Shown: positions 33,950-43,240, counted from the stretch's first letter. The stretch: DNA of 64,000 nucleotides from VXYL01 sp964348085 (GCA_964348085.1 CAYGBI010000009.1:1-64000), one strand, 5' to 3'. Notes: generated from the letters alone by a model not told the origin. Translations and numbers: made by a program.

Positions 33950-34768
33950 CTAACGACCCGGGGGCCGATACACGCGAATCGGCCGATGTCGCCGGAGCCA
34001 AGGCGCCTGCTCGCGCCAAGGGCGACCGGCGGTGAGGCCGCCGTCCACGACGTAGGCTTGGCCGGTGGCGAACTTCGATTCGTCGCTTGCAAGCCACACG
34101 GCGAGGCTGGCGATATCTTCGGGTTCGCCGACACGTGCCAACGGTTGCGCGTCCGCCATATCCGCCTCGAACGCCTCGCGCGCTTGTCTGCCCATCGCCA
34201 ACGGCGTCGCGACCACGCCCGGACAGATGGCGTTCACGCGGACATTCTGTTCGGCGAGCTCCAAGGCCGTGGTGCGGGTGAGCGCGGTGACCGCGGCTTT
34301 GGCGGTGCTGTACAGGTGCGGTGCCCAACCGCCGGTCATGCCGGCGATCGAGGCGGTGTTGATGATCGAACCCTTGCCTTGGCGCTGCATCGCACGCGCG
34401 GCGTGCTTGATGCCGAAAAACACGCTCTTGACCAAGACGTCCATGGTGATGTGGTAGTCGTCTTCCGTGGTCTCGGTGATGGGCCCGAGCGCACCACCGA
34501 ATCCGGCGTTGTTGTACATGACATCCACGCGGTCCCATGTCTCTTGGGCCAGCTCGACGACGGCCGCTATGTCCGCCTCGTGGGTGACATCGACGCGCAG
34601 GAAACGGGCGGCTTCGCCGAGGCTGTCGGCGAGTTCGCCGCCCTCGTTCTCCTTGAGGTCGGCGATCAGTACCCGAGCGCCTTCGGCGACGAACATTCGC
34701 GCTGCGGCGGCGCCCATGCCGGTAGCGGCGCCGGTAATAATGGCGACTTGGTTTCTTAAGCGGCTCAT
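33950..34768 (-). CDS. Short-chain dehydrogenase/reductase
   Basis: 272 aa from the ATG at 34768; another ATG 36 nt upstream is possible. NAD(P)-dependent oxidoreductase of the classical SDR family: cofactor motif TGAATGMG, NNAG in VMYNNAGFGG, catalytic serine in NTASIAGM and YSTAK with Y and K, then the PG motif in AICPGVV. The aspartate in LIADLKENEG after beta-2 favours NAD(H). The C-terminal 25 residues are arginine- and proline-rich, beyond the usual SDR end. Substrate unknown; it sits among lipid-type catabolic genes. Confidence 0.88.
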   Translation of the reverse strand: MSRLRNQVAIITGAATGMGAAAARMFVAEGARVLIADLKENEGGELADSLGEAARFLRVDVTHEADIAAVVELAQETWDRVDVMYNNAGFGGALGPITETTEDDYHITMDVLVKSVFFGIKHAARAMQRQGKGSIINTASIAGMTGGWAPHLYSTAKAAVTALTRTTALELAEQNVRVNAICPGVVATPLAMGRQAREAFEADMADAQPLARVGEPEDIASLAVWLASDESKFATGQAYVVDGGLTAGRPWREQAPWLRRHRPIRVYRPPGR

Positions 34769-34838
34769 CGCACTCGCATTTGCGGATTCACTTGGCGGAG
34801 CCATGCGCGCCGCTAACGGCGCAAGCTCCTACGTCGCG

Positions 34839-35531
34839 TCAGCATAATTGACGGGCGAGATCGCGATAGTCAACCGCCCGAATGTCGAAGCCGGCCGTGT
34901 CGCCGCGACTGCCTGCCTCTTCGAGTTTCGGCTGCACGTAAGCGGTCTTCAATCCGGCCCTCGCCGCGGCCGCCAAATCCGGCGGATGCACGGCCACCAT
35001 CATCGTTTCCTCAGGGGTCGCGCCGAGCAGCCGGGCGGCGGTTTGGTACGCCGCCGCTTCCGGCTTGTAGACGCCGAGAAACTCGCACGACAGGTAGGCG
35101 TCCCAGTCGATGCCGGCGTGTTTGGAGCTGTCTACCACGATGGCCAACGAAAGCACGGTCAAGATGGCCACCACATAGCGCTCGCGCAGGGCGGCCAGGG
35201 ATTCCGGAACATCCTCCCAAACGCCCATGCGATGCCAAGCCCGGTTGAGGTCGTCCAAATCGCTGGCGGAGAGTTCGAGTTCGGAATACTCCGTCGCCAA
35301 CTCGTCGAGCACATTGCGGTGGATTTGGTCGGCGTTTTGCCATGGTCGGTCGCCGGCGCGCACTTCGGCCAATTGCTCGAACATGCGCCGCCGCCAAGTG
35401 AAGCAGAAGGCACGGTCGTCCACCTGCACGCCACGGTCGCTGGCGAGTGCCCGCACCGCTTGGCGCGTCGCGGTTTGCCAGTCGAAGATGCTGCCGCCGA
35501 CATCGAACGTAAGCACTTTCACTTCGGCCAT
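34839..35531 (-). CDS. HAD-like hydrolase, haloacid dehalogenase type II family
   Basis: 230 aa. Motif I FDVGGSIFDW provides the nucleophilic aspartate near residue 10; the lysine of motif III is in VYKPEAAAYQTA; and motif IV reads VAVHPPDLAAAARAGL, close to the family's HPWDL. The layout with a helical cap between motifs I and II matches L-2-haloacid dehalogenases, which hydrolyse C-halogen bonds, though many relatives are phosphatases. Key dehalogenase residues cannot be confirmed by eye. It lies between an SDR and an acyl-CoA synthetase on the same strand. Confidence 0.8.
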   Translation of the reverse strand: MAEVKVLTFDVGGSIFDWQTATRQAVRALASDRGVQVDDRAFCFTWRRRMFEQLAEVRAGDRPWQNADQIHRNVLDELATEYSELELSASDLDDLNRAWHRMGVWEDVPESLAALRERYVVAILTVLSLAIVVDSSKHAGIDWDAYLSCEFLGVYKPEAAAYQTAARLLGATPEETMMVAVHPPDLAAAARAGLKTAYVQPKLEEAGSRGDTAGFDIRAVDYRDLARQLC

Positions 35532-35565
35532 CGCTGACTCCTCTCGTCTAGAACTCGGCCGCTAT

Positions 35566-35640
35566 CGCCACGAAAGCCGTTGCCTACGGCACCGCCTTTT
35601 GCCCCAGCCCCAGCCGCCCTATCACGCCGTCGGACTGCTA
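35566..35640 (+). repeat. Dispersed palindromic repeat, copy C (shortened)
   Basis: CGCCACGAAAGCCGTTGCC through CGGCACCGCC, GCCCCAGCCCCAGCCGCCC and CGTCGGACTGCTA. The hairpin loop and second arm are missing, as if deleted between repeats. Its last 19 bases lie inside the 3' end of the acyl-CoA synthetase gene, supplying its final codons and stop. Confidence 0.7.
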
Positions 35641-37280
35641 GCGCTGCCCGCCCGAGACGCCACCTGTTGTTTCGCCCACCGGTAGTCCGCCTTGCCGTTG
35701 GGGCTGCGCAGGACTTCGTCGACAAAGACAAACCCCTTGGGCAGCTTGTAGCGGGCGATGTGTTTGACGCATTCGTCGAGCAGGCTTGCCTCGCTCACCT
35801 CTCGGTCTCGCCGGCATTGCACGATGGCCACCACCTCGTTGCCCCAACGCTCGGAAGGACGGCCGGCGACGACGGCATCGTAGACGTCGGGGTGTTGCTT
35901 GAGGGCCTGTTCCACCTCTTCGGCGAAGATCTTCTCGCCACCGGAATTGATCGTCACGGACTCGCGACCCAAGAGTTCCAGCGTGTTGTCGGCAAGCAGG
36001 CGCACCTTGTCGCCCGGCACGGAGTAGCGCACGCCCTCCACGACCGGGAACGTCTGGCGCGTTTTCTCTTCATCCCCCAAGTATCCGAGCGGGATGTTGC
36101 CGGCCCGCGCCCACCAACCGAGCCCGTCGTGACCGGGTTCGAGCGTGGCGGTCAAGTCTTCGTTCAGCACGGCATTGTGCGCGGTGAGCGTAAACCGGCC
36201 GGTGGCGGCGCCGGACTTCGCGTTGCTGGTGTGCGACGCTTGGCCGCCGGTCTCCGACGAGCCGGCGCTGTCGATGATGTTGATATGCGGCAGCGCGTCG
36301 AGCAGTTCGGTCTTCGTCTTCAGCGTCATGATCGCGCCGCCGGTGATGACGTTGCGCAGCGTCGGGCACTTGGCGCCGCTGGCGCGCAAGGCATCGATCA
36401 GCGGCCGCCCGAACGCATCGCCTACCATGAGCACGTTGTTGACGCCCTCGCGCTCGATGAGCGCCACCGCCCCATGCGCGTCGAAGCGCCGCACTTCGTC
36501 TTGGATCACCACGGTGCCGCCGGTGTTGAAGGCTTGGAACGCCGCCCAGTGCCCGGCGCCGTGCATGAACGGCGGCGCAGGCAACGTTCGGCGATGCGCG
36601 GCGGTGGCGCGTTTGACGTAGCCGGCCAAGGAATCGATCACCGTGCCGTCGGTGCGGCGAGCGCCCAAGCTGGCGATGAGGATGTCGCTCTGTTTCCAGA
36701 GCACGCCCTTCGGCATGCCGGTGGTGCCGCCGGTGTAGATGACGTAGAGGTCCTCGGGAGGCCAATCGAGGTCCGGTTTCTCCGCGCTCGCCGAGGCTAG
36801 CGCGGCTTCGTAATCGACCGCGCCGTCGAGCAGCGGAAGGTCTTCGTCGTTGACCTGCAACAGCAGTTCGAGGGTTGGCACTTGGTCGCGGATCGCGGCG
36901 ACATGCTCGGCCAGCGAGCTGTGGAACACCAATATTCGCGTTTCCGCGTCGTTGAGGAGATAGACCAACTCTTCATCGACGTAGCGATAGTTCACGTTGA
37001 ACGGCGCGAGGCGAGCCTTGTAGGCGCCCAACATGGTCTCTAGATACTCGTTGCCGTTGTAGAGGTAGATTCCGATGTGGTCTTGGCCGGACTGCCAACC
37101 CGCCAAGGACTCGCGTTGCCGACGCAAGCCAAAGCCGCGCCGATGCAGGAAGTTGGCCAGCCGCCGGGTTCGCTCGGTGAGCTCTCGATAGGTGAAACGG
37201 CGGTCGCGGAAGACGATGGCCTCGCGCTCGGGCACGGCTGCGGCGATGACCTCGTTGACGGTGGCAAGGTTGAAGTGCAA
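35622..37280 (-). CDS. Acyl-CoA synthetase (AMP-forming, FadD-like)
   Basis: 552 aa from a TTG at 37280, with AGGA about 9 nt upstream; longer frame-compatible starts add an implausible arginine-rich leader. Activates a carboxylic acid to acyl-CoA through an acyl-AMP. Motifs: YTGGTTGMPKG (P-loop-like A3), DSAGSSETGGQ (A5 region), GRESVTINSGGEKIFAEEVE (A8 hinge) and the A10 lysine in SPNGKADYRW. It resembles FadD-type synthetases acting on long-chain or steroid side-chain acids; specificity is not readable. The final residues ASSPTA come from dispersed repeat copy C. Confidence 0.88.
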   Translation of the reverse strand: MHFNLATVNEVIAAAVPEREAIVFRDRRFTYRELTERTRRLANFLHRRGFGLRRQRESLAGWQSGQDHIGIYLYNGNEYLETMLGAYKARLAPFNVNYRYVDEELVYLLNDAETRILVFHSSLAEHVAAIRDQVPTLELLLQVNDEDLPLLDGAVDYEAALASASAEKPDLDWPPEDLYVIYTGGTTGMPKGVLWKQSDILIASLGARRTDGTVIDSLAGYVKRATAAHRRTLPAPPFMHGAGHWAAFQAFNTGGTVVIQDEVRRFDAHGAVALIEREGVNNVLMVGDAFGRPLIDALRASGAKCPTLRNVITGGAIMTLKTKTELLDALPHINIIDSAGSSETGGQASHTSNAKSGAATGRFTLTAHNAVLNEDLTATLEPGHDGLGWWARAGNIPLGYLGDEEKTRQTFPVVEGVRYSVPGDKVRLLADNTLELLGRESVTINSGGEKIFAEEVEQALKQHPDVYDAVVAGRPSERWGNEVVAIVQCRRDREVSEASLLDECVKHIARYKLPKGFVFVDEVLRSPNGKADYRWAKQQVASRAGSASSPTA

Positions 37281-37344
37281 GGGGTGGTTTCCTCGGCGCG
37301 TGTGCGGCTTTAGGAGTGTACTCGCATCCGCTCCCGCCGCAGCT

Positions 37345-38583
37345 TCAGCCGCGGGGACTGCCGGCCTGTGGCGCGCCGTCGCCGCCCATGCGCTTGGCCG
37401 CGGCGCGACGCTCCGCGGCGAGCGGATGCATGACACCGGCGCCGGCTGGCCAAACTCCGGGTTCAGCCGTGATGCGTCGGCACAGGTGCTGGGCGTGGGG
37501 CGACAGCCCCTGCCAAATGGCGTGTGGCATGGTTTTCTTTGCGTGGCGCCAAGCCGGTAGCCACGGCGCGCCGTATTCGACGTTCGGCAGCGAGCGGATC
37601 TCGCGGCTTAAGTTCGGCGTCGCGCCGTGCCACGCGCGGTTGTCGCGAAAAACGCCGGCGCCGGCTGGCGCGCCGACCAGCGTGGACAAGCGCATCCACG
37701 CCGGTTCGTCCGCTGGCGGAGTCGGTTTCATCTGCCACGTGTGGGAACCGGGGATCTGGCGAATTGGGCCGTTTTCCCAAGTCAGGTCGCACATAGCGAA
37801 GTTGATGGTGACTAGCGGCGGCGCGTAGTCGACGATCCGTCGGCGGGTGGCGTCGTCGATTTCCGCGGCGCCGTCGTCGGTCTTCACCTCGATCCCCAAC
37901 CGGCGAGCGGTTGCCACGCGCTCGGTGGAGAGCGCGTAGCTTTCGCCGATGTCGGTGTGCAGGTGTTGGTACTCGACGGCCCCCGGCAGGCACAGGTCGC
38001 CGCCGGCGCCGACGACCAGATAGTCCGGCGAGCCGAATATCTCGGTGAGGATCGGTGTCGTGGTCGGCAAGTCGATCATCGACGCCCATACTTCTTCGTG
38101 CAACATTTGCCGCGACGCGGAGGATGTGCCGTAGCTGTAGCGATGCGGCAGCCGGCCGCTCTCGGTGGTGTACTTTCGTCCGCCGGGTCCGGGGGTCGCG
38201 AGAATCCGCCGCAGAGCTTCGGCGCTGCCGCCGCGAAAACGTCGGAGTTGCTCCGCATCCAAGAGATCGCGCACCACCACGAAGCCGTCCCGGTGGAATA
38301 TCCGCGCGGCGCGTTGAATTTCGTCGGGCGAGCAGATCTCCAAGCCGCGAATACCGTTGGCCGCGCGCAGTTGGTCGCGCAGCGCCTCGACCTGTGGATG
38401 ATCGTAGGCCCGGTGGCTTGGCGCGCGGGGGTCCGCTTGGCCGAAGCCGCGTTCCATCGGCGAAAGATTGCCGTACTCGTCGACGGTTTCGTTGATCGGC
38501 GTGTTTTCGTCCCAGCCGATGTCCGTCTCACCGTGGACTTCGAGGGTCGCCAGTTCGTCCCGAGCTGCTGGATGGTCGGTCAT
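37345..38583 (-). CDS. Phytanoyl-CoA dioxygenase (PhyH)-like protein
   Basis: 412 aa. Fe(II)/2-oxoglutarate dioxygenase family. FHRDGFVVVRDLLDAEQLRR is the typical N-terminal strand. The iron-binding pair is HTD in EYQHLHTDIGES with the distal histidine in FRDNRAWHGATPN, and an arginine for oxoglutarate follows in LSREIRSLPN. PhyH relatives hydroxylate alpha carbons of branched acyl chains or small natural products. It lies just upstream of the acyl-CoA synthetase on the same strand (64 bp gap), suggesting joint use in a catabolic route. The C-terminal 40 residues are low-complexity. Confidence 0.85.
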   Translation of the reverse strand: MTDHPAARDELATLEVHGETDIGWDENTPINETVDEYGNLSPMERGFGQADPRAPSHRAYDHPQVEALRDQLRAANGIRGLEICSPDEIQRAARIFHRDGFVVVRDLLDAEQLRRFRGGSAEALRRILATPGPGGRKYTTESGRLPHRYSYGTSSASRQMLHEEVWASMIDLPTTTPILTEIFGSPDYLVVGAGGDLCLPGAVEYQHLHTDIGESYALSTERVATARRLGIEVKTDDGAAEIDDATRRRIVDYAPPLVTINFAMCDLTWENGPIRQIPGSHTWQMKPTPPADEPAWMRLSTLVGAPAGAGVFRDNRAWHGATPNLSREIRSLPNVEYGAPWLPAWRHAKKTMPHAIWQGLSPHAQHLCRRITAEPGVWPAGAGVMHPLAAERRAAAKRMGGDGAPQAGSPRG

Positions 38584-38668
38584 CGGCGATGGATTCTACC
38601 GCGTTGGCGGCAAGGGGCGGGCGTTCGAAGGATGCGGCTCGACCGGCAGTCGATAGGCATGATTACGG

Positions 38669-39448
38669 TCAGTCGCGCCGTCTCGGTGCGGCGCCGACGC
38701 GCGCCATGCCCCCGTCCACGGCCACCACTTCGCCGGTCACGTAGCGTGAAGCGTCGCCGGCGAAGAACAGCACCACATCCGCCACGTCGTCGCCGTAGCC
38801 CCAGCGTTTGAGCGCGATGCCGTCCTCCAAGCGTTCGATCAAGCCGGGGACGTTGCGGCGGTCGGGTTCCCAGATCGCCGTGGCGATGAGGCCCGGGCAG
38901 ATCGCGTTGACGCGAATGCCGTGTTCGCCCCAATCCGCGGCCAACGCCCGGGTGATGGCGTCGACGGCGCCCTTGGTGCCGGCGTAGGCCACCCGACCCA
39001 AGGGCCCGCGCAAACTGGCGATGGAGGAGATGTTGATGATCGAACCGCCGCCACGCTCGATCATCGTTGGGCCAAGCCCAAGGGTCAGCATCAACAGCGA
39101 GCGGACGTTGATGGAAAAGACGAGATCGAAGTCCTCCTCCGTCAGCTCGTCGGGCTTGCGCCGCATCGGGATGCCGGCGTTGTTGACAAGGATGTCGACG
39201 CCGCCAGTGACCGCCAAAACCCGCTCGGCAAGCGCGGTTCCCGCCTTGGCGGGAGCGAGGTCGGCCTCGAGCACGACCGGGTCGTTGGCGAGTTCCTCGG
39301 CGACGCGGCGCAAGTCGGCGGCGGTGCGACCGGTCAATACCACCCGGGCGCCGGCTCGGTCGAGGGCGCGGGCGCTGGCTTCGCCGATGCCCCGGCTGGC
39401 GCCAGTCACCAAGGCGACTTTGCCGCTGAGGTCGTTCGCGTCGGTCAT
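38669..39448 (-). CDS. Short-chain dehydrogenase/reductase (FabG-like)
   Basis: 259 aa from the ATG at 39448; the frame extends 165 nt upstream through arginine-rich text without a good start. Motifs are complete: TGASRGIGEA cofactor loop, NNAGIPM, catalytic serine in INISSIASL, YAGTK, and AICPGLIATA. The arginine in VVLTGRTAADLRR favours NADP(H). Typical of 3-oxoacyl or alcohol dehydrogenases. Divergent from bcp, with about 158 bp between starts for both promoters. Confidence 0.9.
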   Translation of the reverse strand: MTDANDLSGKVALVTGASRGIGEASARALDRAGARVVLTGRTAADLRRVAEELANDPVVLEADLAPAKAGTALAERVLAVTGGVDILVNNAGIPMRRKPDELTEEDFDLVFSINVRSLLMLTLGLGPTMIERGGGSIINISSIASLRGPLGRVAYAGTKGAVDAITRALAADWGEHGIRVNAICPGLIATAIWEPDRRNVPGLIERLEDGIALKRWGYGDDVADVVLFFAGDASRYVTGEVVAVDGGMARVGAAPRRRD

Positions 39449-39606
39449 GTGATGGCGTCTTGGTGACGGTTCGGAGCGGCGAAGACTACCAAATCGAGGC
39501 TCGCAGGCGTCGGCCAAGCGGCGCCGGCGCGCGGCTGGTCGCGGTTGGCGTCGGCGAGTAGACTGCGCCAACTCTCGAAACCTTGGCAACGAAGGAGCGA
39601 ACGCCG

Positions 39607-40077
39607 ATGGCAATCGAAGAAGGCGAGGCCGCGCCGCTTTTCACCTTGAACGACGCGGAGGGCAACGAGGTCGCCCTTGAGGACTTGCAGGGCAAGTACG
39701 TGGTGGTCTATTTCTATCCTCGGGACGACACTCCCGGTTGCACCAAGGAAGCGTGCGGCTTTCGCGACCACTGGCAAGAAATCGAAGACGCCAACACCGT
39801 CGTGTTGGGCATTTCGCCGGATAGCGAAGCGTCGCACCGCAAGTTCCGCGACAAGTACGAACTGCCGTTCACGTTGCTCGCCGACCCGGAGCGCCGGGTG
39901 ATGACCGAATACGGCGCCTATGGCGAGAAGATGATGTACGGCAAGAAGAGGATGGGCGTGATCCGCTCGACGGTGTTGGTCGGCCCCGACGGCAAGGTGG
40001 TCAAGCATTGGCGGCGCGTGGCGAGGGCCGCCGATCATCCGAAGAAGGTGCTCGAGGTGCTGAGCGCGCAATCCTGA
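39607..40077 (+). CDS. bcp: Thiol peroxidase, Bcp/PrxQ type peroxiredoxin
   Basis: 156 aa. Reduces hydrogen and organic peroxides with electrons from thioredoxin. The peroxidatic and resolving cysteines are C45 and C50 in TPGCTKEACGFRD, exactly the spacing of E. coli Bcp, an atypical two-cysteine enzyme. The YPRDDTPG and VVLGISPDS strands also match. AAGGAG stands before the ATG with suitable spacing. Cytoplasmic. Confidence 0.93.
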   Translation: MAIEEGEAAPLFTLNDAEGNEVALEDLQGKYVVVYFYPRDDTPGCTKEACGFRDHWQEIEDANTVVLGISPDSEASHRKFRDKYELPFTLLADPERRVMTEYGAYGEKMMYGKKRMGVIRSTVLVGPDGKVVKHWRRVARAADHPKKVLEVLSAQS

Positions 40078-40124
40078 TCGGGACCGCAACACCGGAAGTG
40101 GCACCACGCGCCTAGCGAGCCACG

Positions 40125-40808
40125 TTGGCTGGAGTAGACGCACCTAGCGGAGGTGGCGGCGCTCGCATCGCCGCCGCGGCGCTCGCCGGGGCGCCGGTTG
40201 GATTCGCCGTCGGCGCGGTGATCAGCGCACGATTCGCACCGAACGCCGGCGGCCTGATTCTGGCTTGCGGACTGCTCGGTGCGCTCGCCGTCGCCGTCGC
40301 TATGGCGTTGGCCGCGCGCCTGTTGGCGCCGAAACCGGTGCGCATAGCCACCTTGGTCGTCGGCGCTGGATCGTTCGCCCTCTTGGCGTACATGGTGCAA
40401 GACTTCATCAGCGACCGTGTGGACGAGGCGCGAGCGTTGGCCGATGCCTATGCGCGTCTGCCGCGTATCGAGGTCACGCTGACCGCGGAGAATGATGCCG
40501 GACGCGCGCCGTTTTCCGAACTGGTCTACGACTCCGCCACACGCGAGTACGTCGCCACTAGGCCCGGCGGCTGGGTCTGCCGCGGCACCCTCAGTTCACG
40601 TCGCGCCATGGCCTTGTACGCCGGCGCGCAGGCGGCCGAGGCAGACTTCGATACCGTCGCAACGTGTGGCCTGCGCGTGGTTGTCCGTTTCGAATCCGCA
40701 CCGCCGTTGCGGGCCTGCGGCTACTTAAGCGGCGCACAGCTCTTCGCAGCCGCGGACGACATCGTCAAAGCCACGGAACGCAAGGCATCCTGTCGGCGGC
40801 CGCAGTGA
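40125..40808 (+). CDS. Membrane protein of unknown function
   Basis: 227 aa from a TTG at 40125. I do not recognise a family. Three hydrophobic helices lie in the first 100 residues (for example AALAGAPVGFAVGAVIS, ILACGLLGALAVAVAMALAA and VVGAGSFALLAYMVQ). A soluble C-terminal domain of about 125 residues contains four cysteines (WVCRG, ATCGL, RACGY, ASCRR). The last part resembles small domains that fold against membranes, but no motif settles it. It follows bcp by 47 bp, so cotranscription is possible. The start is uncertain, lacking a clear Shine-Dalgarno. Confidence 0.6.
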   Translation: MAGVDAPSGGGGARIAAAALAGAPVGFAVGAVISARFAPNAGGLILACGLLGALAVAVAMALAARLLAPKPVRIATLVVGAGSFALLAYMVQDFISDRVDEARALADAYARLPRIEVTLTAENDAGRAPFSELVYDSATREYVATRPGGWVCRGTLSSRRAMALYAGAQAAEADFDTVATCGLRVVVRFESAPPLRACGYLSGAQLFAAADDIVKATERKASCRRPQ

Positions 40809-40902
40809 CGGGCTTTGCGGTTCGGCGTGGCCGCTGTAGTACGCTGTCGGCCACGGCCGCTCGTCGCGGCCAAGTCCGACAGACCAGCCCGACGGAGGAA
40901 AT

Positions 40903-42138
40903 ATGAAGTTCGGCATCTTCTATGAGCATCAATTGCCGCGCGATTGGCAACCGGACAGCGAGCACAAGCTGCTGAAAAACTCGCTGGAACAGATCGAACT
41001 CGCCGACCGGCTGGGGTTCGACTACGCTTGGGAGGTGGAGCATCACTTCCTCGAGGAATACTCCCACTCCTCGGCGCCCGAAGTGTTCCTCGCCGCCGCC
41101 AGCCAACGCACCAGCAACATCCGCTTGGGCCACGGCATCGTGCAGATGACCACCAACCACCCGGCGCGGGTGGCGGAGAAGATCGCCACGTTGGACTTGG
41201 TCTCCGACGGTCGCGTCGAGCTGGGCTTGGGCGAGGGCGCGTCGGTCACCGAACTGCACCCGTTCAACTTGCGGTTCCGCGACAAACGGGATGTCTGGGA
41301 GGACGCCGTGCGCTGCACGCTGCCGATGTTCTGGAACCACGGCTGGCAATACGACGGCGAGTTCTTCAAGTTTCCGTTGCGCGCGGTGGTGCCGAAACCA
41401 CTGCAAAAACCGCATCCGCCGCTGTGGATCGCTTGCTCGCAACTGGACACCATAAAGTACGCGGCGCATCGCGGCATGGGCGCCCTGTGCTTCAAGTTCG
41501 TCAACTTGGATGCGGCCCGCGCTTGGGTGAACGCCTACTACAACACCTTCATCCGAGACTTGGAGAAGCTCGAGGAATACCGCGTCAACCCCAACATCGC
41601 CGTGGTGTCCGGATTCATGTGCGCCGAGACGGACGAGGAAGCGTGGCGAAAGGCGGACGGCTGGACCTTCTTTCAATTCGCGTTGCAGCTCTACAACAAA
41701 GAAGGCCCATTCGAGCCCGGCACCATGAACTTCTGGCAACGCTATCAAGAATGGAAGCAAACGCCCGCTGGCCAAAAGCGCTCCGGCAGCGAGTTGATCG
41801 GCTCGCCGGCCACCATTCGGGAGCGGCTCAAGGAACTCGAACGCGCCAATGTCGATCAAGTCATCCTGCTCAACCAAGCCGGCAAGAACACGCACGAGGA
41901 CATTTGTTCGAGCTTGACGATGTTCGCCCGGGAGGTGATGCCGGAGTTTCAGGAGCGTCACCACGAGCAGGAGGCGTGGAAGGCGGCGGTGTTGGCCGGC
42001 GAGATCGAGTTGACCGACATCGACACCGAACCGTTCAACTTCGCGGCCCGGGGCAAGCCCACCCAACAATCGAGCAAGGAAGCGCGCAACATGATCTCCG
42101 GCGTCACCGGACGTCCACAAGCGCAGTCGATCGCCTGA
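40903..42138 (+). CDS. LLM-class (luciferase-like) flavin-dependent oxidoreductase
   Basis: 411 aa. TIM-barrel monooxygenase using F420 or reduced FMN. Typical strands: MKFGIFYEHQ, RLGFDYAWEVEHHF, IRLGHGIVQMTTNHPARVAE, GRVELGLGEGAS and LLNQAGKNTHEDICSSL. It is longer than simple alkanal monooxygenases by a C-terminal tail. GGAGG lies 3-7 nt before the ATG, a strong ribosome binding site. Substrate unknown; relatives attack aldehydes, organosulfur compounds or xenobiotics. Confidence 0.85.
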   Translation: MKFGIFYEHQLPRDWQPDSEHKLLKNSLEQIELADRLGFDYAWEVEHHFLEEYSHSSAPEVFLAAASQRTSNIRLGHGIVQMTTNHPARVAEKIATLDLVSDGRVELGLGEGASVTELHPFNLRFRDKRDVWEDAVRCTLPMFWNHGWQYDGEFFKFPLRAVVPKPLQKPHPPLWIACSQLDTIKYAAHRGMGALCFKFVNLDAARAWVNAYYNTFIRDLEKLEEYRVNPNIAVVSGFMCAETDEEAWRKADGWTFFQFALQLYNKEGPFEPGTMNFWQRYQEWKQTPAGQKRSGSELIGSPATIRERLKELERANVDQVILLNQAGKNTHEDICSSLTMFAREVMPEFQERHHEQEAWKAAVLAGEIELTDIDTEPFNFAARGKPTQQSSKEARNMISGVTGRPQAQSIA

Positions 42139-42157
42139 CTCTCGGCGCCCGCGCGGC

Positions 42158-43240
42158 ATGTCGTCGTCCCGCTCCCGCCTGCCGCCGGCGGTGTTCGACT
42201 TGCCGGTGGACGACATCCACGCCGGGCGCTACTCGGACAAGTACTTCGTCCGCACCCGGGCGGTGCTGCGCGCCGAGGCATATCGGCCGCGCGTGTTGAT
42301 GCAGGTGTTCTGCAGGGGCGGCGGGTGGCTAGGCGGCATCGACGAGGCGGTCGCCATCCTCAAGCGCTGCAGCGGCGACTGGCCGGCGCTCGCCGTCGAC
42401 GCGCTGTACGAGGGCGACGAGATTGCCGCCTACGAGACGGTGATGACGATCAACGGCCCGTACGACGCCTTCGCGCACTTGGAGACGCTGTACTTGGGCG
42501 TGTTGGCGCGTCGCACTCGCGTCGCTACCAACACGCGGCGGTGCGTCGCCGCGGCCGCGCCGAAGCAAGTGCTCTTCTTCCCCGCCCGGCACGACCACTG
42601 GTCGCTGCAGGCCGGCGACGGCTACGCCGCGCACACCGCCGGCGCGGCGTCGGTTTCCACCGACGCGCAGGCGTCTTGGTGGGGAGGCGAGGGTATCGGC
42701 ACCGTACCGCACGCGGCGATCGCGGCCTACGGCGGCGACACCGTGTTGGCGGCGCGCAAGTTCGCCGAGCAGGTGCCGGAAACGGTGCCGCTGGTGGTAT
42801 TGGTGGACTTCGACAACGACTGCGTGGGCACGGCCTTGGCGGTTGCCCAAGCACTCGGCCCGAGACTGTACGGCGTGCGCGTGGACACTTCCGGCGCACT
42901 CGTGGACGCCAGCGTCCTGCCGCATATGGCGAGCGGCCGGCACGGGCAATTCGACCCGCGCGGCGTCAATCCGGTGTTGGTGCGCGGCGTCCGCGACGCC
43001 TTGGACGAAGCCGGCTTCGAGGCGGTGCGCGTCGTTGCCTCCGGTGGCTTCAACGAGGCGAAGATCCGCGCATTCGAAACCGCCAACGTGCCCGTGGACG
43101 CCTACGGCGTCGGCTCGGCGCTGATGGCGAATCGCGGCGAGTTCGACTTCACCGCGGATATAGTACGCGTTGACGACAAGGCTTGCGCCAAGGTGGGCCG
43201 TATGCACCGGCCCAACGCGCGCTTGGAGAGGGTGATATGA
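42158..43240 (+). CDS. Nicotinate phosphoribosyltransferase
   Basis: 360 aa. Makes nicotinate mononucleotide from nicotinate and PRPP, the Preiss-Handler entry to NAD. The sequence follows the type II fold: GRYSDKYFVRTR early in the protein, GPYDAFAHLETLYLGVLARRT with helices lining the active site, DFDNDCVGTAL, VRVDTSGALVD and ASGGFNEAKIRAFE, then GVGSALM for the phosphate. It is shorter than many bacterial PncB proteins and closer to the archaeal-like group. The stop overlaps the next gene's start (ATGA), and that gene is a nicotinamidase-like protein, which strongly supports a salvage pair. Confidence 0.88.
   Translation: MSSSRSRLPPAVFDLPVDDIHAGRYSDKYFVRTRAVLRAEAYRPRVLMQVFCRGGGWLGGIDEAVAILKRCSGDWPALAVDALYEGDEIAAYETVMTINGPYDAFAHLETLYLGVLARRTRVATNTRRCVAAAAPKQVLFFPARHDHWSLQAGDGYAAHTAGAASVSTDAQASWWGGEGIGTVPHAAIAAYGGDTVLAARKFAEQVPETVPLVVLVDFDNDCVGTALAVAQALGPRLYGVRVDTSGALVDASVLPHMASGRHGQFDPRGVNPVLVRGVRDALDEAGFEAVRVVASGGFNEAKIRAFETANVPVDAYGVGSALMANRGEFDFTADIVRVDDKACAKVGRMHRPNARLERVI

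Noticed and set aside
35580..36800. 406-codon plus-strand frame antisense to the acyl-CoA synthetase
   Set aside because: Covers the A3, A5 and A8 motifs of the real gene on the other strand and has no domain of its own.
40861..40895. Further copy of the dispersed repeat upstream of the luciferase-like gene
   Set aside because: Only a short GGCCAAGTCCGACAG match is present; without the other modules it cannot be told from chance.
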